This document shows, one piece after another, positions 54,874 to 63,172 of a stretch of 64,000 nt of DNA (its first letter is position 1; the number at the start of each line of letters is the position of its first letter). The stretch is from positions 2,666,001-2,730,000 of the forward strand of contig NZ_CP121684.1 of the NCBI RefSeq assembly GCF_029760935.1. The letters run 5' to 3'. The notes under the pieces are model-generated. The model had not been told where the DNA came from. It saw only the letters and a list, made by a program, of their open reading frames with translations, and did no database searches. The translations under genes and the position numbers were made by a program. The stretch is from Lysinibacter sp. HNR (GTDB taxonomy: Bacteria; Actinomycetota; Actinomycetes; Actinomycetales; Microbacteriaceae).

Positions 54874-55099
54874 CTATAACTTCCGTTCTCAAAGTTCCAA
54901 TAAATACGGAAGATCTCTATGAAACAGAGCAACTCCAGTCTAGCCCGCTCCATCGCGAGAACATTAAATAAATTTTTAAGTTCCAATAAATAGTTGCTTT
55001 AAAAAATTTCCTCACTAAGCTAATGAATATTGATAGAAACCTTTTCGCTAAATCTTTAGGGCAAACCACTCAAACTCTTCGAATGAGAAGGAGAAGACT
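54874..55099 (+). promoter_or_regulatory. Likely Cascade operon promoter region with a 15-bp direct repeat
   Basis: AT-rich gap between cas3 and cas8e. AAGTTCCAATAAATA occurs twice exactly, at 54892-54906 and 54978-54992, 86 bases apart, and could be a regulator-binding pair. Upstream, CCCCGC/GCGGGG (54853-54869) at the end of cas3 may attenuate read-through. No open frame is supported here. Confidence 0.5.
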
Positions 55100-56788
55100 A
55101 TGAATACAAATGGTCTCGCGGGAGCAGAGAGCTTCTCTTTAATAACTTCCCCGCTCATACCCGTCCACTACACGAACTGTGACCAGATAAACAACATTAG
55201 CTTGAAGCAGTTGCTGAGCGATGCACACCTGATCGAACGAATCGCCAAACCCGAAATGGAAGAAATCGCTCTGTTGCGACAAATTCTCCTCCCGCTTGTG
55301 ATTGATATTTTGGGTAGTTTCAACACTGACGACGAATGGAAAGACCAGTGGAATATTGGGCATTTTGACAAGGTTGGGATTCGTGAGTATTTCACAGAGT
55401 GTGCTGATTTATTCTTTTTGTTTGATAAAGAAAAGCCCTTTGGTCAGGTTGCCGACTTAGAATCGACCAGCGAAAAAACTAAACCGTCTCAGGTTTTGCT
55501 TCCTTCACTTCCCAGCGGAAATAATGTTCCCTTATTTGTGCCGATTCACGACGGTCTCAGCGCAAAGCTCACACCCAGCGAGGCGTTTTTCTCATTGCTC
55601 ATCACTCAGTCATGGGCAGTCGCTGGGATCGCCACCGGCATGAAGAACGACCCCCTCGTAAAAGCTGGCAAAACAACAGGAAACAGAATTCCCCCCACCG
55701 CTTCAATCGGTTTAGTCATCCCTTTAGGCAGAAACCTCTTCGAAACGATAATGCTTTCTCTCGTGGTAAGCGCTGGTGACTTGCCCGACTCAGACGATGC
55801 GCCCAGTTGGCGTTCCTCCAGTTCATCAACGGCAACGTGGAGCGAGCGCCCTGCCGTTGGCATACGTGACTACCTCAGCTATCCTTCACGTCGTATCCGA
55901 TTGTTTCCAGAAATCACCGAAGGCGGAGCACTCATTGTCGAACGAGTGCTCCTCGGCGCTGGCGACCGCCTACCTTTTATTAACCCCAACTATGAACCAC
56001 ACGCAATGTGGCGGAAAAATAGCAGCAAAAGTAATACTCAAGTAACACATTTCCCCCTCCGGCACCGTTCTGATCGTGAGAGCTGGCAGGGGCTTGCCTC
56101 CCTTCTCGCTGTTTCTGAACGAAAAGAAACTGAGCTCATGACTACCTCGACTCTCCGCCAGATTGCCAGATTTCGCCAGACAGGAGTCATCGAGTCAACT
56201 TATCCGCTCAAGGTTCTGCTCCTTGGCGTTGAATACGGCACTCAAAACGCAGTAATTGAAAACCTAATTGTTGATGAAATTCCACTTCCGGTAACAGCTC
56301 TTGCTGAAGAAAGTGCAATACGAGAATTTCTCGAAAAGATTGTTCAGCAGTCCGAAAATGTACGGAACCACCTCAACCATTTACAAAAAAGAATCCTTGA
56401 GGCTTCAAAGACCAGGCAGGAGTGGGACAAAGGGTCTTGGGCGGGGGAACAGTTTATTCAATCCATAAGCGTTCAAGTCATGCGGATTCTTTCCATTCTC
56501 ACAAATCGTCCAGAAAACATCAATGAGATACAAGAGATTTGGGCCGTTGGTGCTCGCAAGTTGGCTCTTGACGCCGGTAAAAAACTAATCGCAAAAGCTC
56601 TGCAATCGCCAACCGCCTGGCACACAGACAAGACGGATCACAACGGAAAGTCTAAGCTAACCCCCAACATCCCAATGGCCGATGTTTTCTTTAGAAGTGC
56701 CATCCACAAAGAATTCCCTCGCCCCCAAGAACTTCAAAGCACTGACACATATTCAATAACCGCAGCAGAAGGAGCCGACCATGTCTGA
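55100..56788 (+). CDS. cas8e: Cascade large subunit Cas8e (Cse1/CasA)
   Basis: 562 residues. N-terminus SFSLITSPLIPVHYTN, then LKQLLSDAHLIERIAKPEME and EIALLRQILLPLVIDILGSF; the central region has TPSEAFFSLLITQSWAVAGI, NRIPPTASIGLVIPLGRNLF and IRLFPEITEGGALIVERVL, all in the order found in Cse1. The C-terminal helical bundle follows from about residue 400. The subunit recognises the PAM and recruits Cas3. Start preceded by GAGAAGGAGAAGACT. It overlaps cse2 by eight bases. Confidence 0.92.
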   Translation: MNTNGLAGAESFSLITSPLIPVHYTNCDQINNISLKQLLSDAHLIERIAKPEMEEIALLRQILLPLVIDILGSFNTDDEWKDQWNIGHFDKVGIREYFTECADLFFLFDKEKPFGQVADLESTSEKTKPSQVLLPSLPSGNNVPLFVPIHDGLSAKLTPSEAFFSLLITQSWAVAGIATGMKNDPLVKAGKTTGNRIPPTASIGLVIPLGRNLFETIMLSLVVSAGDLPDSDDAPSWRSSSSSTATWSERPAVGIRDYLSYPSRRIRLFPEITEGGALIVERVLLGAGDRLPFINPNYEPHAMWRKNSSKSNTQVTHFPLRHRSDRESWQGLASLLAVSERKETELMTTSTLRQIARFRQTGVIESTYPLKVLLLGVEYGTQNAVIENLIVDEIPLPVTALAEESAIREFLEKIVQQSENVRNHLNHLQKRILEASKTRQEWDKGSWAGEQFIQSISVQVMRILSILTNRPENINEIQEIWAVGARKLALDAGKKLIAKALQSPTAWHTDKTDHNGKSKLTPNIPMADVFFRSAIHKEFPRPQELQSTDTYSITAAEGADHV

Positions 56789-57404
56789 ACAAACCGATAG
56801 TTCCGTCCACGATGGCGACCAGCCACAAAAAATGTGGAACAGATACTGGAAACAACATGCTCACCTCAAGGAGGGCATGGGCTTGGTTCCACCGGGTGAA
56901 CACCTGGCGGCTCTCCGCAAGGGTGCCTACCGAGAGCCCTGGACAGTTCCTGATATGTGGCCTTTTCTCACAGAAGTTTCCTACAGTTCCAATGGGCTTG
57001 TTCCAGAACGCATAAAACGACAAGAATGGGCGGAGCACACCGCACTCGTTCTTTACGGTTTTCACCAACAGTCGCAGAGCGAATCAATGCACACCAACCA
57101 ATACGGGCACTCTCTGGGTAGGGCCATGCGTCAACTATTTGATGTCGACAATGACCCAGACAATATTATGGACTCCGCGATGGGGCGAAGAGTACGAGAG
57201 CTCTTTTTCGCTACCAGTATGCCTCAGCTATTTCGACAGATTTTAACCTTCACCCAGCTTTTTACCGCCAGTGGGCAAAATCTCAAGCTCAATTACAACG
57301 TTCTATTCGATGACCTTGTGCAGTGGCAGCAGCCTAATAAAAGAGACTCGGTTCGATCAAGATGGGGTCGAGACTTTTACGCCACACCAGCTAAATCCAA
57401 ATAA
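56781..57404 (+). CDS. cse2: Cascade small subunit Cse2 (CasB)
   Basis: 207 residues, all helical: HLKEGMGLVPPGEHLAALRK, YREPWTVPDMWPFL, ERIKRQEWAEHTALVLYGFH, SLGRAMRQLF and RVRELFFATSMPQLFRQILT, which is typical of Cse2. Two copies line the Cascade belly and stabilise the displaced strand. Start overlaps the end of cas8e. Basic residues are plentiful at its C-terminus. Confidence 0.9.
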   Translation: MSEQTDSSVHDGDQPQKMWNRYWKQHAHLKEGMGLVPPGEHLAALRKGAYREPWTVPDMWPFLTEVSYSSNGLVPERIKRQEWAEHTALVLYGFHQQSQSESMHTNQYGHSLGRAMRQLFDVDNDPDNIMDSAMGRRVRELFFATSMPQLFRQILTFTQLFTASGQNLKLNYNVLFDDLVQWQQPNKRDSVRSRWGRDFYATPAKSK

Positions 57405-57441
57405 CCAAGCAGTAATCAACTCACCACAGAAAGAAATAATC

Positions 57442-58614
57442 ATGAACAACGTCTATATCGATATCCATACAATTCATACCGTTCCTCCCAGCAATATGAA
57501 TCGTGATGACACCGGCAACCCCAAAGAAGCAGTCTATGGTGGCGTAAATCGGGCCCGCGTCTCGTCCCAGTCAAAAAAACGAGCAACTCGCACCTACTTC
57601 GCTGAGGGCCGGGTCGATACAGAAAAAGACGCAACTCGCACCAGACGGCTTCCCAAGGTGGTGCAAGAACGTCTTGTGTCCCTACTCGAAATGGAGCCTG
57701 AAGCGTCTAAAAAACTTGCTGACCTCATCATCAACACTCTTAAAAATCAAAAAGCAAAACCACTTAAAAGAGACCCAAAAGATAACGACCAGCTCACCTA
57801 CGCTTTTTTCTACGGCCAATCACAAATCGATTCCTGGATTAACAACCATAAAGATTCGCTTCTTGACTACGCTAAAAATGGGAACTTAGAGGGCGATAAA
57901 GGGCAGGCAGAGTTTGATAAACAATTCCGTTTTGAAGATGCTTTTACCACGGGGCACCCTGCTCACGTAGCCCTTTTTGGTCGGATGATAGCAGATATAC
58001 CGAATCTCAATGTTGATGCCGCCGTCCAAGTGGCACACTCACTTTCAACGCATGCAGTTCAAAATCAATTTGATTACTTCACCGCGGTTGATGACCAAAA
58101 CACGAACGAAGAAACCGGTTCTAGCATGATTGGCAGCGTTGCATTCAACTCAGCAACCCTATACAACTTCGCAAGTATCTCTCTCCAAGACTTGCGCGAG
58201 AACCTGGACGGCGATCTCAACGCAACCAAATCATCCATCCTCAAATTCATCGAATCATTCGCAAAAAGCATGCCCAGCGGACACCGAAATTCCTTCGCTC
58301 ACAGCACCCGCCCCAGTTTGGTCACTGTAATAATTCGAAGCGACCAGCCGGTTAACTTCGTGAACGCTTTTGAGGAGCCCGTGCCAACACAGACCAAAGA
58401 GGGAATGGAGTCAATTTCGATCCAAAAGTTAGCACAAGAAATTAATCAAGAATCAAACCGCTGGGGAGATAAGCCAATCGCCACAATCTCAACCTATAAA
58501 GAACACGACGCCCACGCTTTCGAACTCACTGAGGCGTTTGGAGAGTCGCTGACTTTTCCGAAATTTCTTGAGGAAATCGATAACACACTAGACGCACAGC
58601 TCGGAGGCCACTGA
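57442..58614 (+). CDS. cas7e: Cascade backbone subunit Cas7e (Cse4/CasC)
   Basis: 390 residues from ATG 57442 after AGAAAGAAATAATC; an upstream reading inside cse2 is rejected. Signature N-terminus VYIDIHTIHTVPPSNMNRDD, GGVNRARVSSQSKKRATRTY, then VDAAVQVAHSLSTHAVQNQF, FDYFTAVDD, GSVAFNSATLYNFASISL and NSFAHSTRPSLVTVIIRSDQ. Six copies bind the crRNA spacer. The stop overlaps the cas5e start (TGATG). Confidence 0.95.
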   Translation: MNNVYIDIHTIHTVPPSNMNRDDTGNPKEAVYGGVNRARVSSQSKKRATRTYFAEGRVDTEKDATRTRRLPKVVQERLVSLLEMEPEASKKLADLIINTLKNQKAKPLKRDPKDNDQLTYAFFYGQSQIDSWINNHKDSLLDYAKNGNLEGDKGQAEFDKQFRFEDAFTTGHPAHVALFGRMIADIPNLNVDAAVQVAHSLSTHAVQNQFDYFTAVDDQNTNEETGSSMIGSVAFNSATLYNFASISLQDLRENLDGDLNATKSSILKFIESFAKSMPSGHRNSFAHSTRPSLVTVIIRSDQPVNFVNAFEEPVPTQTKEGMESISIQKLAQEINQESNRWGDKPIATISTYKEHDAHAFELTEAFGESLTFPKFLEEIDNTLDAQLGGH

Positions 58615-59411
58615 TGTCCCAGCAACACAATCCGATACTCGTGTTGCGTCTCCGAGGGCCGCTGCAATCCTGGGGAATTTCGAGCCAGTTCAATCGACGC
58701 ACCACAGAAAACGTGCCTTCGAAATCAGGAATTATTGGTCTGTTAGCCGCGGCCGAAGGACGTCAACGAACAGCTTCGATTGATGACCTTCTCGAGCTAA
58801 AAATTGGCGTCAGAATCGATGCCCCTGGAACTCAGCTTCGCGACTATCACACGGTGGCAAACTTTGACGGAAGCAATCTATTGATCTCTGACGTCAACGC
58901 CCAGGGGCACCAAAAGCGGGGAGACAGCAAAAAACAAACTCTCGTTACAAAACGCTACTACCTGCAGGACGCCGAGTTTATTGTTGCGATTCAGGGCAAC
59001 GAGCAGCTGATGGAAAAGTTGGCCTACGCGGTAGAACACCCCAGGTTTCCCCTTGCCCTCGGACGGCGCTCCTGCATCCCAACCGGAAGGCTACTCGAAT
59101 GCAACGAGAACGGGCAAAAACTGTGGCGAGGAATGTCGCTAAGAGAAGCGTTATCCGCGGTTAACTGGCGCAAAAAACCGGGTGTTTCTGAACCCTACCG
59201 ACTCCCCGTAATTCTTGATGAATCTAGCGATTCCATTAAAGACGGGATGCTCGATTCAATTACAGACGTTCCGGTTTCATTTGATCCACATAAACGCGGC
59301 TTCACATCACGAACAGTACGACATATTTGGGTAACGCCACCCGGATTATCACCCGAAGCCGAAAAGAATCGCATGATGTCTGACCCATTCTCACTATTAG
59401 GAGCAGAATAA
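58614..59411 (+). CDS. cas5e: Cas5e (CasD)
   Basis: 265 residues with the family N-terminus LVLRLRGPLQSWGISSQFNR and RTTENVPSKSGIIGLLAAAE, then KIGVRIDAPGTQLRDYHTVA and FPLALGRRSCIPTGRLL. The RAMP fold caps the 5' handle of the crRNA. Its TAA is followed directly by the GTG of cas6e. Length is slightly above the E. coli protein (224). Confidence 0.95.
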   Translation: MSQQHNPILVLRLRGPLQSWGISSQFNRRTTENVPSKSGIIGLLAAAEGRQRTASIDDLLELKIGVRIDAPGTQLRDYHTVANFDGSNLLISDVNAQGHQKRGDSKKQTLVTKRYYLQDAEFIVAIQGNEQLMEKLAYAVEHPRFPLALGRRSCIPTGRLLECNENGQKLWRGMSLREALSAVNWRKKPGVSEPYRLPVILDESSDSIKDGMLDSITDVPVSFDPHKRGFTSRTVRHIWVTPPGLSPEAEKNRMMSDPFSLLGAE

Positions 59412-60143
59412 GTGTCTTACCTATCAAAAGTATTTATCAATCCTCGGCGTAAAGCTGGGCTACGCTACATTTCAAACCCTCAAGCCACTCATGCCGCAAT
59501 TATGCAGGCATTCCCACCGGAGACCGAGATTGGCCGCCCCCTGTGGAGACTTGAAAAAGAAGGCACAAGAGCTCATCTTTTGGTTTTGAGCAACTTACGA
59601 CCAGACTGGTCACACATCACAGAAGAAGCCGGGTGGGGAGACGCTGAAGGTGCACAAGCGAAAATAGCGAGCTACCAGCCCCTTATCGATTTAATTTCTC
59701 GCGGTCGAGAGTTTCACTTTAAAACAACGGTAAACCCCGTACACAGCACCACAAGCCCCCAGGGCAAATACGCTAAAGAAGCTGCCACCAAAACAGCGCT
59801 AAACACTCCTGAAGGCAAGCGCCCAAGGGGAACCGTTGTTCCCCATAAAACGGTGGCCCATCAGACAAAATGGTTTCAAGACCGAGTTGAAAGATGGGGT
59901 TTTGAATTATCACCGTTGAACTCAAACACAAGTTCTCCCGCAGGCAAAGCGTTTACCCTGACTAACAGAAACGTACTCAAATTCAAGCACACAAAAGGGT
60001 CTCAAATAACCCTGAACACGGCCACGTTTGAGGGGTTAATCCGCATTTCCGACCCAGAGGTTGCACTCAACTCACTACTAAACGGAGTTGGTCAAGGCAA
60101 AGCCTACGGTTGTGGTTTAATCACGCTGACTGAACCTCAATGA
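59412..60143 (+). CDS. cas6e: Cas6e crRNA endonuclease (CasE)
   Basis: 243 residues, GTG start immediately after the cas5e stop. N-terminal YLSKVFINPRRKAGLRYISN, then the catalytic His in THAAIMQAFPPET (near residue 28), and LWRLEKEGTRAHLLVLSNLR. The C-terminal Gly-rich loop is GVGQGKAYGCGLITL. It cuts pre-crRNA in the repeat stem. It must handle two repeat types, one with a mismatch in the stem. It is the last cas gene; array 2's leader follows and no cas1 or cas2. Confidence 0.95.
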   Translation: MSYLSKVFINPRRKAGLRYISNPQATHAAIMQAFPPETEIGRPLWRLEKEGTRAHLLVLSNLRPDWSHITEEAGWGDAEGAQAKIASYQPLIDLISRGREFHFKTTVNPVHSTTSPQGKYAKEAATKTALNTPEGKRPRGTVVPHKTVAHQTKWFQDRVERWGFELSPLNSNTSSPAGKAFTLTNRNVLKFKHTKGSQITLNTATFEGLIRISDPEVALNSLLNGVGQGKAYGCGLITLTEPQ

Positions 60144-60357
60144 TTGATCTCTTCACCATTGAAGAAGGTACCCATTGAATTGGCTTTCAAGGCCGAACCT
60201 AACCCATAAATTACAAAAGTCATACGAAATAAGGTGAATTTTATATCTACAAAATAATCATAAGCAAAAACAAAAATACTATTTGCATACATGCAGGACG
60301 GAGTTTGAAAGTAACAAAAAACCCAACTTAATCATTTTAAATACCTGATCAGGAAGT
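60144..60357 (+). promoter_or_regulatory. Leader of CRISPR array 2
   Basis: A 214-base AT-rich leader directly behind cas6e, with runs such as AAAAACAAAAATACTATTTG. The end AAATACCTGAT (60339-60349), with eight bases before the first repeat, is identical in sequence and distance to the leader of array 1. It holds no cas1/cas2 or other gene. Confidence 0.8.
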
Positions 60358-61791
60358 ATCAGCCCCGCACACGCGAGGATCATCCTCTGCTTTGGACACC
60401 GGCAGCGGAGTACCCGACATCAGCCCCGCACACGCGAGGATCATCCCATACTGCCGCACAGCAGTACCGGGTCAACAAGATCAGCCCCGCACACGCGAGG
60501 ATCATCCCATGCCCTCCCACTTGAGCGTCACGTCGCCCCGATCAGCCCCGCACACGCGAGGATCATCCATTCGGGCGGAAAATTCTTTCCACACCTCACC
60601 CGATCAGCCCCGCACACGCGAGGATCATCCACTGGGTGGCGTGGTTGGCCCTGCCGCGCGCGGGATCAGCCCCGCACACGCGAGGATCATCCGCTCCCCG
60701 CACGTCTTGACAGGCAAGCCGAGGTATCAGCCCCGCACACGCGAGGATCATCCCACTCTTGCGGGGAGATGACAAAACCCCCTGGAATCAGCCCCGCACA
60801 CGCGAGGATCATCCACGCGTCACGACCGGCCACCCCCTCGGTGGTGCAATCAGCCCCGCACACGCGAGGATCATCCGTAGCACTATCAAATCAAGTGCAG
60901 CCCGTAGTAATCAGCCCCGCACACGCGAGGATCATCCGACCACGAAATGACCTGAATGCATGGCCCGGTAATCAGCCCCGCACACGCGAGGATCATCCCA
61001 ATGAAGGTAAGAGCAATCATAAAACCCGGGCATCAGCCCCGCACACGCGAGGATCATCCCGGTCTGTTTGCCGTCGGTGATGATCAGGACGTATCAGCCC
61101 CGCACACGCGAGGATCATCCCGTCGCGCGGCTATCCACGCACCCGCACCCGTCATCAGCCCCGCACACGCGAGGATCATCCCGCGCAGCGCTCATCGAGG
61201 CGCTAGACGGGATCATCAGCCCCGCACACGCGAGGATCATCCGGATACGCAATGGGATATAACCCCGCTACTACCATCAGCCCCGCACACGCGAGGATCA
61301 TCCGGCGCGCGCCTCAGCTCTACTGCCAGAGAGTCCATCAGCCCCGCACACGCGAGGATCATCCTTTGTGGATGAGGGCGTTTCTATCGTGGGTGATATC
61401 AGCCCCGCACACGCGAGGATCATCCCATTTTGTGGCGTTGACCTTTTTCCACACCGCTATCAGCCCCGCACACGCGAGGATCATCCGGCGATGCAGCGCG
61501 GCTTCCTCAAAAACTCCGCATCAGCCCCGCACACGCGAGGATCATCCCTCATAGCGACCATCCCGGTCAATCCGAATCGTATCAGCCCCGCACACGCGAG
61601 GATCATCCGAGAATTTACTGGATACTGATCCGTCCCGGTACATCAGCCCCGCACACGCGAGGATCATCCGACGTCCCCTTTGCCTGTGGGCCGCTAATTT
61701 CGGTCAGCCCTGCACACGCGAGGATCATCCCGACACCTCGCGGTTACAGATAGCATCTCCCGAGTCAGCCCCGCACACGCGAGGACCTTCG
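60358..61791 (+). CRISPR. CRISPR array 2, type I-E-like, 24 repeats / 23 spacers
   Basis: The 28-base repeat begins ATCAGCCCCGCACACGCGAG and ends GATCATCC; units are 61 bases (62 at three or so positions), giving mostly 33-base spacers. The palindrome CCCCGC-ACAC-GCGAGG carries one A:C mismatch in every copy. Repeat 23 (at 61704) has CCCTGC, and repeat 24 (61765-61791) has a diverged 3' end (GAGGACCTTCGC), marking the trailer. Spacers all differ by eye. Several frames across the array give false proteins. Confidence 0.97.
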
Positions 61792-61824
61792 CACCCGAAC
61801 GCTAAACCCCCTACACAAGATATC

Positions 61825-61851
61825 GTCTGCCCCATGTAGCGGAGACCATCC
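61825..61851 (+). repeat. Solitary degenerate repeat of array-1 type after array 2
   Basis: GTCTGCCCCATGTAGCGGAG then ACCATCC matches the array-1 repeat at about 22 of 27 positions and keeps the GTAGCGG loop rather than the ACACGCG of array 2. It lies 34 bases beyond the last array-2 repeat, and no further copy was seen to the right. Confidence 0.6.
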
Positions 61852-61927
61852 ATTATTGTCATGGCTCAGAACATCACCGCTAAGGACGCCCGTCCACGTA
61901 GCCAGGCGCCCACCACCGCACACCAAG

Positions 61928-63130
61928 CTACCGGGCAACCCCGGCAGGATCGGAGAGCAGCCCCGCAAAGGCAAGCTCAGCCGCCCCCACCAGCATGAGC
62001 CGCGAGCGCAGCTCGGAGCGTTCAATGCGGACCTCGTGTCCCACACTGCTGAGGGAGCGCACGCTCACCGCCTGAGCTAGACGTTCGCGCCCCACGGTGA
62101 GGAGCGACCCGAGAAAGCCGCCTAGCACGACCAGTTCGGGGTCGAACATGTTCACAAAATTTGAGATCCCCTCGGAGAGCAGGTCGATCTGTCGGCCAAC
62201 CTCGTCGAGGACGCGCGGGTCTTGTGAGACCCCAAGGGCAACGTCGAGTTCGTCCTGGTCTACACGAGACAGGCTGAGCACGTTGAGAAGACGCTGCAGG
62301 TTAACCTCGGTTTCGAGGCATCCGACGCGTCCACAGTAGCATTTTTCTCCCCGACTGTTGACGAGGGTGTGGCCGAGTTCTCCAGCGTATCCGCTGGTTC
62401 CTCGCAGGGGCGATCCACCGATGATGAGGCCTCCACCCACTCCACTCGCGCTTCCGTTGAGGTAGACCATATCACCCACTCCCCGGCCCACGCCAAAGAG
62501 GCTCTCAGCCATGGCGCCCAGGCTTGCGTCGTTACCCGCGTACACCGGGTATTCCAGGGCAGCCGCCAGCGACTCCGCGAACTTTGCGTTCTTCCACTTG
62601 AGGTGGGGCGCGATAAGCACCCGCCCGTCGGCAGAGTTGACGAGTCCCGGTATGGCAACCCCCACCCCGGCGATGCTGTAGCCGGAGTCAATTTCGCCGC
62701 GCATACTCGTCACGATTGCCTGCACCGCATTGACAGCCTCTTTTACCGTGGGGACCCGCATAGTGTCAAAGCGGATGCGCCTGATCACCTGGCCGCCGAG
62801 CCCCACGAGTCCCACGTTGATGGCATCGATGTCGGGGTTGACGGCGATGGCGGCAACGCGGGGAGAGGGAATAACGTGAAGGCTTGGCCTCCCCACCCTT
62901 TTTTCGCCCGAGGGGTCTTCGCTCTCGTAGGCGAGTCCTAGGGCGGCAAGCTCTGTGACCAGGGCACCTATTGTGGAGCGGGTGAGACCCGTGCGTTTTG
63001 TGAGTTCAGCTCGGGAGCATCCTCCCGCGTGATGCAGTAGCCGCATCACCATAGAGAGGTTGTGGCGACGAAGCTGGTCGTTGTTTGTTCCGCCGCGGGT
63101 TCCGAGGTGAGGTGGCGCAGTGACGTGCAT
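61928..63130 (-). CDS. ROK-family transcriptional repressor
   Basis: 400 residues. N-terminal winged helix (LRRHNLSMVMRLLHHAGGCS, then RAELTKRTGLTRSTIGALVT), then the sugar-kinase-like ROK domain: VAIPGLVNSADGRVLIAPHL, VYAGNDASLGAMAESLFG, and the zinc motif CYCGRVGCLETEV (CxCGxxGCxE). Such NagC/XylR proteins sense sugars. It is upstream of a xylose/ribose-type permease gene on the same strand and probably controls it. ATG 63128-63130 was chosen over the GTG two codons earlier because of AGAGGAC spacing. Confidence 0.92.
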   Translation of the reverse strand: MHVTAPPHLGTRGGTNNDQLRRHNLSMVMRLLHHAGGCSRAELTKRTGLTRSTIGALVTELAALGLAYESEDPSGEKRVGRPSLHVIPSPRVAAIAVNPDIDAINVGLVGLGGQVIRRIRFDTMRVPTVKEAVNAVQAIVTSMRGEIDSGYSIAGVGVAIPGLVNSADGRVLIAPHLKWKNAKFAESLAAALEYPVYAGNDASLGAMAESLFGVGRGVGDMVYLNGSASGVGGGLIIGGSPLRGTSGYAGELGHTLVNSRGEKCYCGRVGCLETEVNLQRLLNVLSLSRVDQDELDVALGVSQDPRVLDEVGRQIDLLSEGISNFVNMFDPELVVLGGFLGSLLTVGRERLAQAVSVRSLSSVGHEVRIERSELRSRLMLVGAAELAFAGLLSDPAGVAR

Positions 63131-63172
63131 GCCCACCGTCCTCTCGATTAGTGATGATCCCTGGTGTTAAAC

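Noticed and set aside
60392-61628. Several overlapping open frames with repeated QPRTREDHP or SAPHTRGSS peptides
   Set aside because: They are translations of the CRISPR repeats of array 2 in three frames. No start signals; the period is the repeat unit.
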